Assembly (NCBI GenBank): GCA_031388585.1
Contig: JANMRU010000141.1
Location: 1 to 64,000 of the forward strand
Length of the DNA stretch: 64,000 nucleotides
DNA from: PCC-6802 sp031388585
GTDB lineage: Bacteria > Cyanobacteriota > Cyanobacteriia > Pseudanabaenales > Pseudanabaenaceae
Reading direction: 5' to 3'
A program made the position numbers and the translations under genes. The notes under the pieces are model-generated. The model was not told the origin of the DNA. It made no database searches and worked only from the letters and a program-made list of their open reading frames with translations. Below are positions 27,056 to 35,159 of this stretch, one piece after another. How positions within the stretch are numbered: the stretch's first letter is position 1; each line of letters starts with the position of its first letter.

Positions 27056-27907
27056 TTAGCGTTTTTGACTAGCCCATCGACAGGATACTTGCAATAAATA
27101 TTGAAATAGCAAATCGAAGGTTAGACCAATGACTCCAATTACGATTAGACCAACAAAAATTTCATCGGTTTTGAGAAATCGACCAGCGACGCTGATCCTT
27201 CTCCCTAAACCTTCAGTTGCTGCAATCAGCTCTGAAACGATTACCAATTGCCAGGCAGCCGCCAGGTTGATACGGCAGGCATCAATAATGCCAGGTAGGG
27301 AATGTGGGAAAATCACCTGCAGTAAAGTTTCCCAGCGATTTCCACCGAGCATATAAGTAGCTTCCAGCAAATCTTTAGACACAAACTTAATCGTGTCCAT
27401 CACCATCAATGAATTGAAGAAAAAGACCCCAATAAAGATAAGAGCGATTTTGGGTTCCTCCCCAATCCCCAGATATAGAATTAACAGCGGAATAAAGGCA
27501 GGGGCGGGCATATATCGCACCAGACCAAAAAGTGGTTCTAGCAAGGCACGAATACTTGCAAAGCTACCCATCATCACACCAGTTGGAATGGCAAACATTG
27601 CTGCCAGTGAGAATCCAACCCCAACCCGCCACAGACTCGCCACCGTATCTTTAAGCAGTTCACCAGTGTTCCACAATCGACCGAAGGCATCGCTAACCTG
27701 ACCAGGCGAAGGTAAAAACTTGGGGTCTATCTGAACGAATGTCGTTACCAACCACCATAGTCCCAATGGTAAAGCGATTGAAGTAATTGCTAATGCCGCA
27801 CTCAGGGGTTGAGGAATATCTTCTGCTAGTCGCCAGAAAACGCTTGTACGAAAGGTCTTAGGTTTAATCAATGACTGAATTGATTTCTGGTCATTAGGCT
27901 CTTGCAT
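27056..27907 (-). CDS. permease of the guanidine-linked ABC importer
   Basis: 283 residues from the ATG at 27907; a TTG at 27937 would add 10 residues and cannot be excluded. It has about six transmembrane helices and the EAA loop with the typical LEATYMLGGNRWETLLQVIFP. It belongs to the NitT/TauT permease family (SsuC-like) and would pair with the ATPase 98 bases downstream and the lipoprotein 36 bases upstream to form the importer. Confidence 0.87.
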   Translation of the reverse strand: MQEPNDQKSIQSLIKPKTFRTSVFWRLAEDIPQPLSAALAITSIALPLGLWWLVTTFVQIDPKFLPSPGQVSDAFGRLWNTGELLKDTVASLWRVGVGFSLAAMFAIPTGVMMGSFASIRALLEPLFGLVRYMPAPAFIPLLILYLGIGEEPKIALIFIGVFFFNSLMVMDTIKFVSKDLLEATYMLGGNRWETLLQVIFPHSLPGIIDACRINLAAAWQLVIVSELIAATEGLGRRISVAGRFLKTDEIFVGLIVIGVIGLTFDLLFQYLLQVSCRWASQKR

Positions 27908-27942
27908 TTTTCGCCGGGATAATAGCTTAACCGCCAATTTAA

Positions 27943-28983
27943 CTAGGTTTTCTGAGCTTTTTCTGCGTATGCTTTGACAAAGCGATCGTCAAATAGCTTA
28001 CTGAGATTCGGTTTTGTTTTTGCTAAGCCAACCTCGTTGAGGAATTTACTCATCTGTTCGGCAGCAAATGGTAATGAACCCATATCAGAACCTGGTAGAA
28101 AGGCTTTCAAGTTTTCGGCGATCGTGAAAATTTGAGTGCCGTTGGCATAGTCCTTGTATTCTTCAACGCTAACACCAGCGCGCTTCGCCATAATCTCATA
28201 GGCTGTCTTCTGATTGGCGTTAATGTAGTCTAAGGTGGCAAACCATGAATTGACTGCTAATTGCACCAGATCTGGATGTTCATTGACAAACTTGCGCGTA
28301 AATACCAGGTGGTCAGAAATTGCACCTGGGAAGTCCTTAGAACTGAAGATTTCTTTACTCCCTGACAGCTTCAATGCTTGAGTAGTGAAGGGCGCAAATA
28401 CGGCAACCGCATCAACTTGTCCTGCCACAAAAGCTGCCGCAGCTTTGCCAGTTTCTAGGGGTACAAACTGAATATCTTTCGCTGATAAGCCAGCTTTTTT
28501 TAGACCTTGCAATAAAAGGAAGTGATCGACAGTACCTTCTTCAGCAGCAACCTTCTTCCCTTTTAAATCGGTGATGGAATTGATGCCACTTCTAGCAATC
28601 ACTTTGTCATTGCCAGTTGAATTATCATTCACTAGAACGATAACTTGATCCGCACCACCGGATACAGAACTCACAGTATCTCCCAAGGTTTGGCTATTTG
28701 CATCAATTTGCCCAGCGTTGAGTGTACTGATCGATTCTAAGTAACCATCAAACCATTTCAAATCTACTTGGGTTTTGGTGGCTGTAAATATCCCTTGCTC
28801 TTGAGCTACTTGCCAAGGGAACCAGCCTGGCCATGCACTAAATCCTAAACGAATAGTAGTTTGGGTTGCTGAAGTTGGTGAGCTGTTTGTGGAAATCTGG
28901 TTTGCGGGATTTGTACAGCCTACCGCAAGGGTTAAACTAATGCAGAAGAGTAAGAAACAAGAAAGAAGTGATTTGATTTTCAT
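27943..28983 (-). CDS. substrate-binding lipoprotein of the guanidine-linked ABC importer
   Basis: 346 residues with a lipoprotein signal (LAVGC, Cys23). The fold is that of the NMT1/SsuA-like periplasmic binding proteins: IRLGFSAWPGWFPWQVAQEQGIF near the start, then ITDLKGKKVAAEEGTVDHFLL. It starts 9 bases after hypB with AAGGATG as ribosome binding site. Its position between hypB and the permease copies the Synechocystis sll1077-sll1082 order, where it corresponds to sll1080. The natural ligand is inferred to be guanidine. Confidence 0.88.
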   Translation of the reverse strand: MKIKSLLSCFLLFCISLTLAVGCTNPANQISTNSSPTSATQTTIRLGFSAWPGWFPWQVAQEQGIFTATKTQVDLKWFDGYLESISTLNAGQIDANSQTLGDTVSSVSGGADQVIVLVNDNSTGNDKVIARSGINSITDLKGKKVAAEEGTVDHFLLLQGLKKAGLSAKDIQFVPLETGKAAAAFVAGQVDAVAVFAPFTTQALKLSGSKEIFSSKDFPGAISDHLVFTRKFVNEHPDLVQLAVNSWFATLDYINANQKTAYEIMAKRAGVSVEEYKDYANGTQIFTIAENLKAFLPGSDMGSLPFAAEQMSKFLNEVGLAKTKPNLSKLFDDRFVKAYAEKAQKT

Positions 28984-28992
28984 AATACATCC

Positions 28993-29691
28993 TTACAAGT
29001 GACTAACCGCTAAGTTTTGCTTTGCGGCAATTTGCGATCGCAACCACCCAAACCAGGCTTCTAAGCCCTCACTGGTTTTAGCCGAAATGGGAAAGATCGC
29101 GCAATGGGGATTCATTTGGCGGACATTGGCAATAATCTGACTGATATCAATATCTAGATGCGGGGCAAGATCCATCTTCGTAATCAACAGACAATCTGCG
29201 GCTTGGAACATCACAGGATATTTCAGCGGTTTATCTTCTCCTTCAGTGATGCTCAAAAGTGCGACCTTAGCATGTTCGCCCACTTCAAACTCGGCGGGAC
29301 AAACCAGATTGCCAACATTCTCAACTAAAACGAGATCGAATTCAGTTGGAGTGTATTCGTGCTCTAATCGATGAATCCCACCCGCAACCATTTTGGCGTC
29401 GAGATGACAGGAGCGTCCTGTATTAATTGCTATGACTGGGACATCGTAGCAACGTAGGCGCTCAGCATCCAGCTCTGTGGTCATGTCACCTTCTATTACG
29501 GCAATTCTAAACTCTCGATTCAGTGCTGCTAGGGTGCGCTCTAACAGCACGGTCTTGCCCGCACCGGGGCTACTCATAATATTTAGGCAGGTGATACCCC
29601 ATTTGTCAAAGTGGGCGCGATTATGGTCTGCTCCTTGCTGATTGGCGTGAAGCAAGTTAATGCCGAGGGCAGCGTCAAAGGTTTGATGCAT
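28993..29691 (-). CDS. hypB: HypB-type nickel GTPase dedicated to guanidine hydrolase
   Basis: 232 residues. G1 motif MSSPGAGKT, EGDM, the Cys/His-containing RSCHLDAKM segment, VENVGNLVCPAEFEVGE, TKMDLAP and ISAKTSEGLEAW are the HypB signatures. The N-terminal His-rich nickel store found in some HypB proteins is absent. It delivers Ni2+ together with HypA. No hydrogenase gene is nearby; the neighbour is the Ni-dependent guanidine hydrolase, which fits the HypB2 role known in Synechocystis. Starts 11 bases after hypA with GGAG 5 bases upstream. Confidence 0.93.
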   Translation of the reverse strand: MHQTFDAALGINLLHANQQGADHNRAHFDKWGITCLNIMSSPGAGKTVLLERTLAALNREFRIAVIEGDMTTELDAERLRCYDVPVIAINTGRSCHLDAKMVAGGIHRLEHEYTPTEFDLVLVENVGNLVCPAEFEVGEHAKVALLSITEGEDKPLKYPVMFQAADCLLITKMDLAPHLDIDISQIIANVRQMNPHCAIFPISAKTSEGLEAWFGWLRSQIAAKQNLAVSHL

Positions 29692-29702
29692 AGGATCTCC
29701 AG

Positions 29703-30092
29703 TTAGCGGGAAAGGGTGGTGGCGATGGTTTGCTCAGAACGGGTGCAGGTATATTCGATGCGATCGATTTTCAGCTCTCGTCCTGAGCGGATATCTTCCA
29801 TAGGAGAGCGACAATCGGGACAGGCATATTGAATACCAATTTCTGGTTGATACTCCTGTTGGCAGCCGTGGCAAAAGGCAATGAGGGGAGACTCACAAAT
29901 CACGAGAGCTGCCTTTTCTAGAAAGGTATTTAGAGTCTGAACTTCAAATGTGAACTGCAAACTCATGGGTTCCACACATGTGAACTTCCCGACTGTGAGA
30001 TGAACGTGAGAGATCTCAACAGGTTCTGGCTGACTCTCCCACCAGTCTTTTACAGTCAAGATCAAAGCTTTCGTCATATCTATTTCGTGCAT
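29703..30092 (-). CDS. hypA: HypA-type nickel metallochaperone dedicated to guanidine hydrolase
   Basis: 129 residues from the ATG at 30092; the open frame continues upstream but the family begins MHE, with His2 the nickel ligand (here MHEIDMTKAL). Zinc-site cysteines appear as CHGC and CPDC. It starts 10 bases after the stop of the guanidine hydrolase. It works with HypB in nickel insertion. Confidence 0.93.
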   Translation of the reverse strand: MHEIDMTKALILTVKDWWESQPEPVEISHVHLTVGKFTCVEPMSLQFTFEVQTLNTFLEKAALVICESPLIAFCHGCQQEYQPEIGIQYACPDCRSPMEDIRSGRELKIDRIEYTCTRSEQTIATTLSR

Positions 30093-30102
30093 GGTGTTAT
30101 CC

Positions 30103-31299
30103 TCATGCCCACGGTATATCGACAGACATATTGGCTTCAGGATGGATGTAAGTGGCTTTTTGTTTGCGTGGTAATTGGCCAGAGAGCACCAAATGCGCCA
30201 TCGCGTCACAAATTACTCGCGTTGCTAATAGTGAAGTCATATCGCTGACATCGTAGGGAGGAGACACTTCAACTATCTCTAGTCCACAAACGGGGGCGCG
30301 TTGCACAATTTTGCCAAGCAGTGCGAGAGCTTCACGAGGTAGTAAACCTCCTGGTTCTGGCCAGCCTGTACCTGGGACAAATCCAGCATCGATACAATCA
30401 ATATCAAAACTAATATAGACGCAATCAGTGCCATCTAAAGCGCGTTCTAGGGCAAACTCCACCGAGGCATCAATGCCCATTTCCATGATGTCGGTAACGG
30501 TGAGAATGTTTGTGGCACGCTCTCGGCAAACCTTAACTCCTTGACGGGGAACCTGCCAACCGCCAATCCCTAACTGCACTAGATTTTTGGCTGGCGCATT
30601 CTTCATGTTGGTAGCATGGAACCAAGGACAGGTGTGCATCCTTTCATCTAGATCGGTCTCTTGGGTATCGACGTGGCGATCGAAGTGGATAATTCCGACC
30701 TTTTTGTCTCCTAGATGGCGACATACTCCTCGAACCGTGGGAAATCCGATAGAGTGATCGCCGCCAAGAATGATCGGGAACGCACCAGAACTGAAAACGT
30801 GAGCAACTCCTTTGGATATTTGATCGAAGGATTTCTCGTTGTTGGCAGGAATGGTAAATATATCGCCAACATCGCAGAGGGTAATTTGTTCGCGCAAGTC
30901 AACGCCTAACTCAAAGTTGTAGGGTGTATAGAGGGCGGAAATGCGACGGATGCCTTGAGGGCCAAAACGAGTGCCTGGGCGGTAGGTGGTGCCAGAGTCG
31001 TGAGGTACGCCAACGATCGCCACATCGTATTCCCCTACTTTACGCACATCTTCTAGATAAGGGGCTTTCATAAACGTGTTGATCCCGGCGTAGTGGGGGA
31101 GTTCGCCGCGAGAAAAGGTGGGAATAGAGCGATCGCGAATACTCTCTGCTGCTTCCAATCCATATTCTAGACCTTTGGAAACTTCTTGTTGCCAGCCTGA
31201 TAGAGGCAGTTGTGCTTCACGCTCTAAAGCACGGTTTGCTTCAGTAGAGTATCCACTTATGTTAGAGTCCGGACTTTGAAAAAGGGAATCTTCAGTCAT
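30103..31299 (-). CDS. gdmH: nickel-dependent guanidine hydrolase
   Basis: 398 residues of the ureohydrolase (arginase/agmatinase) fold. Metal ligands are His182 (GGDHS), Asp207, His209 and Asp211 (HFDRHVDT), and Asp299/Asp301 (FDIDCID). The Arg in HFDRHVDT, the extended ERMHTCPWFHA segment, FVPGTGWPEPGG and the long N-terminal extension of ~70 residues are typical of GdmH and differ from agmatinase. It hydrolyses guanidine to urea and ammonia. The genes behind it (hypA, hypB, ABC importer) and the guanidine-I riboswitch in front leave little doubt. Confidence 0.95.
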   Translation of the reverse strand: MTEDSLFQSPDSNISGYSTEANRALEREAQLPLSGWQQEVSKGLEYGLEAAESIRDRSIPTFSRGELPHYAGINTFMKAPYLEDVRKVGEYDVAIVGVPHDSGTTYRPGTRFGPQGIRRISALYTPYNFELGVDLREQITLCDVGDIFTIPANNEKSFDQISKGVAHVFSSGAFPIILGGDHSIGFPTVRGVCRHLGDKKVGIIHFDRHVDTQETDLDERMHTCPWFHATNMKNAPAKNLVQLGIGGWQVPRQGVKVCRERATNILTVTDIMEMGIDASVEFALERALDGTDCVYISFDIDCIDAGFVPGTGWPEPGGLLPREALALLGKIVQRAPVCGLEIVEVSPPYDVSDMTSLLATRVICDAMAHLVLSGQLPRKQKATYIHPEANMSVDIPWA

Positions 31300-31337
31300 G
31301 CTTTAGGTCTCCGTGAATAGATATGGATCTAAATAAA

Positions 31338-31397
31338 ATGCAAAAAACCGGGCGAGTAGCAAAGATAGATAAAACTATCGTTGCCAACTTCTCCCGG
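31338..31397 (-). terminator. attenuator terminator of the guanidine riboswitch
   Basis: On the minus strand a long imperfect stem starts with CCGGGAGAAGTTGGCAACGATAG and ends with CTATC...GCCCGG, followed by six T residues. Its 5' arm overlaps the 3' strand of the aptamer (CCCGGGAG, 31391-31398), so ligand binding and termination exclude one another. This predicts an on-switch: guanidine present, transcription continues into gdmH. Confidence 0.85.
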
Positions 31398-31533
31398 GCT
31401 TTTATCCCGCCGTGTTACCATTCTGAATCACTTCAACTTTTGAAAGAAAAAATGCCAGGTGGTTTACTTCTCTCGGACCAGCCGCTCAATCCAGGAGCAT
31501 TGCCCATGTCTCAAACCGGAACCCTAGAAGCTA
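31391..31533 (-). promoter_or_regulatory. guanidine-I (ykkC) riboswitch
   Basis: On the minus strand the hallmarks of the ykkC/guanidine-I aptamer occur in order: TCTAGGGTTCCGG, then GCTGGTCCGAGAGAAG, AAACCACCTGGC, ACACGGCGGGATAAAAG and CCCGGGAG. It lies about 90 bases upstream of gdmH and is followed by the terminator. It senses free guanidine. Confidence 0.97.
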
Positions 31534-31934
31534 TTTAAATTTTTTGAGTGTGAAAAGGTTTAATTAAGATAGGGTCGCCTAAAAACAATAAATCATGATT
31601 AGACGCGCTTAGATCGGAAACTTTAGCGACTTATGCCATTTTAAGGATTGTCTATCTAAATTCACCTACTAGCTATACGGATTATTAGTAGCAATATCAG
31701 CAGCGCATAATTGTATCAAAGAATACAGAATCAGTCTCCTTATCAAAAGGCTCTGCTGTCCAAATCGCATGGCTATCAAGCTTTGCGGCAATATACCGCC
31801 ATCTGCAACCTCAATTATAGCAATCCATGAAAATTGCAAGTTGGGGGTGAGGAGGCTGCGCCCTCACGAAGGTGTTCCACATATTTAACTTGGCATTAGT
31901 AGTGGTGTAGATGGTGTTAGTTAGTGTGGAACCC
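31534..31934. other. intergenic region upstream of the guanidine riboswitch
   Basis: About 400 bases between the riboswitch 5' end and the ftsH terminator. It should contain the gdmH operon promoter. A family B-like fragment sits at 31817-31890. No gene was recognised. Confidence 0.5.
31817..31890 (-). repeat. truncated family B repeat
   Basis: ATAGCAATCCATGAAAATTGCAAGTTGG is the inverse of the right end of family B, followed by a GAGG/CCTC-rich centre; the other end is lost. Confidence 0.5.
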
Positions 31935-31974
31935 AAAAAGCCGCTTGCTTGGCACTGAGTGCGGTAAACGGCTT
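31935..31974 (-). terminator. intrinsic terminator of ftsH
   Basis: On the minus strand AAGCCG and CGGCTT flank an internal segment with further pairing and are followed by a T run. It lies about 40-75 bases past the ftsH stop. Confidence 0.6.
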
Positions 31975-32011
31975 GATTGGAGTGAGCTAATTAAGCAATG
32001 AGCAAAGAACC

Positions 32012-33862
32012 TTAGAGAATGCCTGCTAGTCTGACATCGCTGGTGTTGATAATCTCCTGCAACTCATCAGAATCAACGGTTTCATGTTCGATTAGGAGTT
32101 CGGCAATTCGGTCAAGGATGTGACGATTTTGAGTCAATACCAGTTTGGCACGCTTATAAGCAGCATCTACTAGATCGCTCACCTCAGCATCGATTACGGC
32201 GGCGGTTTCCTCTGAGAAATCGCGCTCGGACATAATGTCGCGTCCGAGGAACATATTGCCGCTAGAACGACCAAGGGCAATGGGACCCAGCTTATCGCTC
32301 ATGCCAAAACGCATGATCATCTGGCGAGCTGTTGAGGCTACTTGTTGCAGATCGCTCGAAGCACCTGTGGTGACTTCCGCTTCGCCAAATACAATTTCTT
32401 CAGCGAGACGACCACCGAGCGCGACTGCCATTTGATTTTGCAGGTAAGAACGGCTTTGCATCCTGTCTTCTGTGGGTAGAAACCAGGTAAGACCTCCAGC
32501 CCGACCGCGAGGAATAATCGTGACTTTCTGCACAGCGTCGTAGTCTGGCAATAAAGCACCAACTAGTGCATGGCCAGCTTCGTGATACGCTACCAGTTTT
32601 TTGCGCTTATCACTCATTACCCGATCTTTCTTCTCGGGGCCAGCTAAGACGCGATCGACGGCATCATTGATCTCATCCATTGAGATTTCAGTGAGATTGC
32701 GACGTGCGGCGAGAATGGCAGCTTCATTGAGCAGGTTAGACAGATCGGCGCCTGTGAAACCAGGCGTACGACGGGCGATTTTTTCTAGATCGACATCTTG
32801 ACCTAGAGTCTTACCACGAGCGTGAACGCCCAAAATTTCAAGGCGACCAGCAAAATCGGGGCGATCTACAACTACCTGGCGATCGAAGCGACCTGGGCGT
32901 AATAGCGCTGCATCTAATACATCGGGACGGTTAGTCGCGGCAATGATGATGATGCCAGTATTGCCTTCAAACCCATCCATTTCGGTGAGTAACTGGTTGA
33001 GGGTTTGCTCGCGCTCGTCGTTACCGCCACCTAAGCCGGCACCGCGTTGACGACCTACTGCATCAATTTCATCAATGAAGACGATGCAGGGAGCGTTAGA
33101 CTTGGCTTGCTCGAACAGGTCGCGAACTCTGGACGCACCCACGCCGACAAACATTTCTACAAATTCTGAACCAGAAATACTAAAGAAAGGTACGCCTGCT
33201 TCGCCGGCTACAGCCCGAGCTAACAGAGTCTTACCGGTACCAGGAGGCCCCACCAACAGTACGCCCTTAGGGATTTTCGCTCCTACGGCTGTGAAGCGAT
33301 CGGAATTTTTGAGGAAATCTACTACTTCGGTTAACTCCAATTTGGCTTGTTCGATACCCGCAACATCGCTAAATGTAACCTGGGTTTGTGGCTCCATTTG
33401 AACTCTGGCTTTGGACTTGCCAAAGTTCATGGCCTGACTGCCGGGCCCAACCTGGGCACGACGTAGCAAAAAGAACAGACCCACTAGCAACAAAATTGGC
33501 AAAATAAGATTGCTTAGGGTCTGCCATACAGCAACATCATTGCGTCGTGGTGCAACGTCTATATCAACATCGTTGGCATCAAGAATGTTGACAAAATCTG
33601 GATCGTTTGGGAGATTAACTCGTACTTTTTTATTACCTGTAGCACCCCCAGCAATATAGGCTTCTGCCCAGGAGCGATCGTTATTGAGTATTACCTTAGA
33701 TACTGTACGAGGTTTACTCTCTACTGCCTCTAACAATCGACTATAACGCCATTCTTCTTGAGGTTTAGTTTGGCTACTATCTATCAATGTCGTACCTAGC
33801 GTAACTGCCACAATTGCCAGCAGTGCATATAGACCGAAACTTCTCAAATTCTTATTCTTCAA
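32012..33862 (-). CDS. ftsH: ATP-dependent zinc metalloprotease FtsH
   Basis: 616 residues. Two transmembrane helices (~8-27 and ~116-133) frame a lumenal/periplasmic domain. The AAA domain has Walker A GPPGTGKT (~205-212), Walker B IVFIDEIDAVG and SRH DAALLRPGRFDRQ. The zinc protease site HEAGH lies near residue 430. It degrades membrane proteins such as damaged photosystem II D1; which of the several cyanobacterial FtsH proteins this is cannot be told from this sequence alone. ATG start. A monocistronic gene with its own terminator. Confidence 0.96.
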   Translation of the reverse strand: MKNKNLRSFGLYALLAIVAVTLGTTLIDSSQTKPQEEWRYSRLLEAVESKPRTVSKVILNNDRSWAEAYIAGGATGNKKVRVNLPNDPDFVNILDANDVDIDVAPRRNDVAVWQTLSNLILPILLLVGLFFLLRRAQVGPGSQAMNFGKSKARVQMEPQTQVTFSDVAGIEQAKLELTEVVDFLKNSDRFTAVGAKIPKGVLLVGPPGTGKTLLARAVAGEAGVPFFSISGSEFVEMFVGVGASRVRDLFEQAKSNAPCIVFIDEIDAVGRQRGAGLGGGNDEREQTLNQLLTEMDGFEGNTGIIIIAATNRPDVLDAALLRPGRFDRQVVVDRPDFAGRLEILGVHARGKTLGQDVDLEKIARRTPGFTGADLSNLLNEAAILAARRNLTEISMDEINDAVDRVLAGPEKKDRVMSDKRKKLVAYHEAGHALVGALLPDYDAVQKVTIIPRGRAGGLTWFLPTEDRMQSRSYLQNQMAVALGGRLAEEIVFGEAEVTTGASSDLQQVASTARQMIMRFGMSDKLGPIALGRSSGNMFLGRDIMSERDFSEETAAVIDAEVSDLVDAAYKRAKLVLTQNRHILDRIAELLIEHETVDSDELQEIINTSDVRLAGIL

Positions 33863-33989
33863 TGCTCATTGCTCCATCCGAGGGATATATTTAGATTTTA
33901 GAGGCTTTGTAATTATTAAATAATATTAACTTAATAGCCCCAATTGTTGGATCCTTGCTGGCTATGCCTGAAGAGTGAAAACCCGATAT

Positions 33990-35099
33990 CTAAGCGTATT
34001 TCCCTAGCATCAGATTGGGGCTAGCTTGAATGCCTTGCAACAGCTTTTCTTGCTCCTCCACGGTTCTAACGCAAATACGGAAATAGCGATCGCCCAGTTC
34101 AGGAAAGCTATGACAATCACGAATTAGGATGCGGTGTTCTGCGAGCAGGTAATTGCGTAACTGTATGACAGACTTCGCTTCCGACTCAACTAGCAAAAAA
34201 TTCGCCGCCCCCACAATTGGTTTCATCCCCGAAATTTTACCTAGATTTTGATACAAGCTGCTTCTAGCGGTGGGCAACCATTGCCATGTTTTCTGCTGAT
34301 ATTCTTTATCCCCAAGCGCGGCGATCGCGGCTTCCATCGCTAAACAATTTACACTCCAGGGGTCGCGCCACATCTGCCAAGTACGCAGGCGGTCGGGGTG
34401 GGCGATCGCATAACCAATGCGCAGCCCTGGCAGGGCATAGAACTTTGTCAGCGATCGCAGAATGACCAGATTAGGGTGCGACTCCACTAGATCGACCAGA
34501 CTCTGCGATGCCTCGGGCGGCAAGAAATCCATAAATGCCTCATCAATGACTACGAGGTCATAGCGCTCTAAAAATTGGATGAGGCGATCGCGTTGATATA
34601 GCTTACCCGTAGGATTATGTGGATTGTTCAGCAGAATGCCTTCAGATTCACTTGCGGGATTGAGTAACAAGGAATAGTCATTTACATAATCTTCATCTTG
34701 GGCAAACGCTATTGGGATTTTCTCCAAGTTCGCACCCGCAGCTTTTAAGGCTCGAAAATAGTCAGTAAAGGCTGGGACTGGCAGTTTGACTGCGGCCAAG
34801 GCGGATAGATCTTTACCTACCCAAGTCAAAAGTTCGGCAACACCATTACCTGGCAATATGCAATCGGGTGAAATCTGGTGATGTGCGGCAATGGCTTGCC
34901 TGAGACGGCTGTAATTGGGATCGGGGTAGTGATGAATTTGGGCAAAAACTACGGGCGATCGCAATGTCTGGGCAACGGACTCAGGCATACCTAAAGGGTT
35001 AATACTGGCCGAAAAATCTAAGATTTCTTCTGGTTTACAACCCGCTATACTCGCTGCCCACTCTATATTTCCACCATGAGAAGGTTGGTCTAAGTTCAT
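33990..35099 (-). CDS. PLP-dependent aminotransferase, threonine-phosphate decarboxylase (CobD) type
   Basis: 369 residues of the fold-type I aminotransferase class. The start HGGNIEWAASIAGCKPEEILDFSASINPLG is characteristic of CobD-type proteins; the PLP lysine is in LRSLTKFYALPGLRIGY. CobD makes aminopropanol phosphate for the nucleotide loop of cobalamin; the closely related histidinol-phosphate aminotransferase is less likely because of the HGGN...FSASINP start. Cyanobacteria make pseudocobalamin, so the enzyme fits. No other cob gene adjoins. Confidence 0.8.
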   Translation of the reverse strand: MNLDQPSHGGNIEWAASIAGCKPEEILDFSASINPLGMPESVAQTLRSPVVFAQIHHYPDPNYSRLRQAIAAHHQISPDCILPGNGVAELLTWVGKDLSALAAVKLPVPAFTDYFRALKAAGANLEKIPIAFAQDEDYVNDYSLLLNPASESEGILLNNPHNPTGKLYQRDRLIQFLERYDLVVIDEAFMDFLPPEASQSLVDLVESHPNLVILRSLTKFYALPGLRIGYAIAHPDRLRTWQMWRDPWSVNCLAMEAAIAALGDKEYQQKTWQWLPTARSSLYQNLGKISGMKPIVGAANFLLVESEAKSVIQLRNYLLAEHRILIRDCHSFPELGDRYFRICVRTVEEQEKLLQGIQASPNLMLGKYA

Positions 35100-35159
35100 T
35101 TATTCACCGCCAAACATCCTTTGCAACATGCGACGGTTTTCGATACTAACTCACCGATC

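Noticed and set aside
28993..30092. Hydrogenase maturation role for hypA and hypB
   Set aside because: No hydrogenase genes nearby; tight linkage to gdmH indicates nickel delivery to that enzyme.
30103..31299. Annotation as agmatinase or arginase
   Set aside because: The HFDRHVDT and FVPGTGWPEPGG motifs, Hyp genes and riboswitch fit guanidine hydrolase better.
31323..31538. 71-residue plus-strand open frame
   Set aside because: It is the antisense of the guanidine-I riboswitch and its terminator; no protein features.
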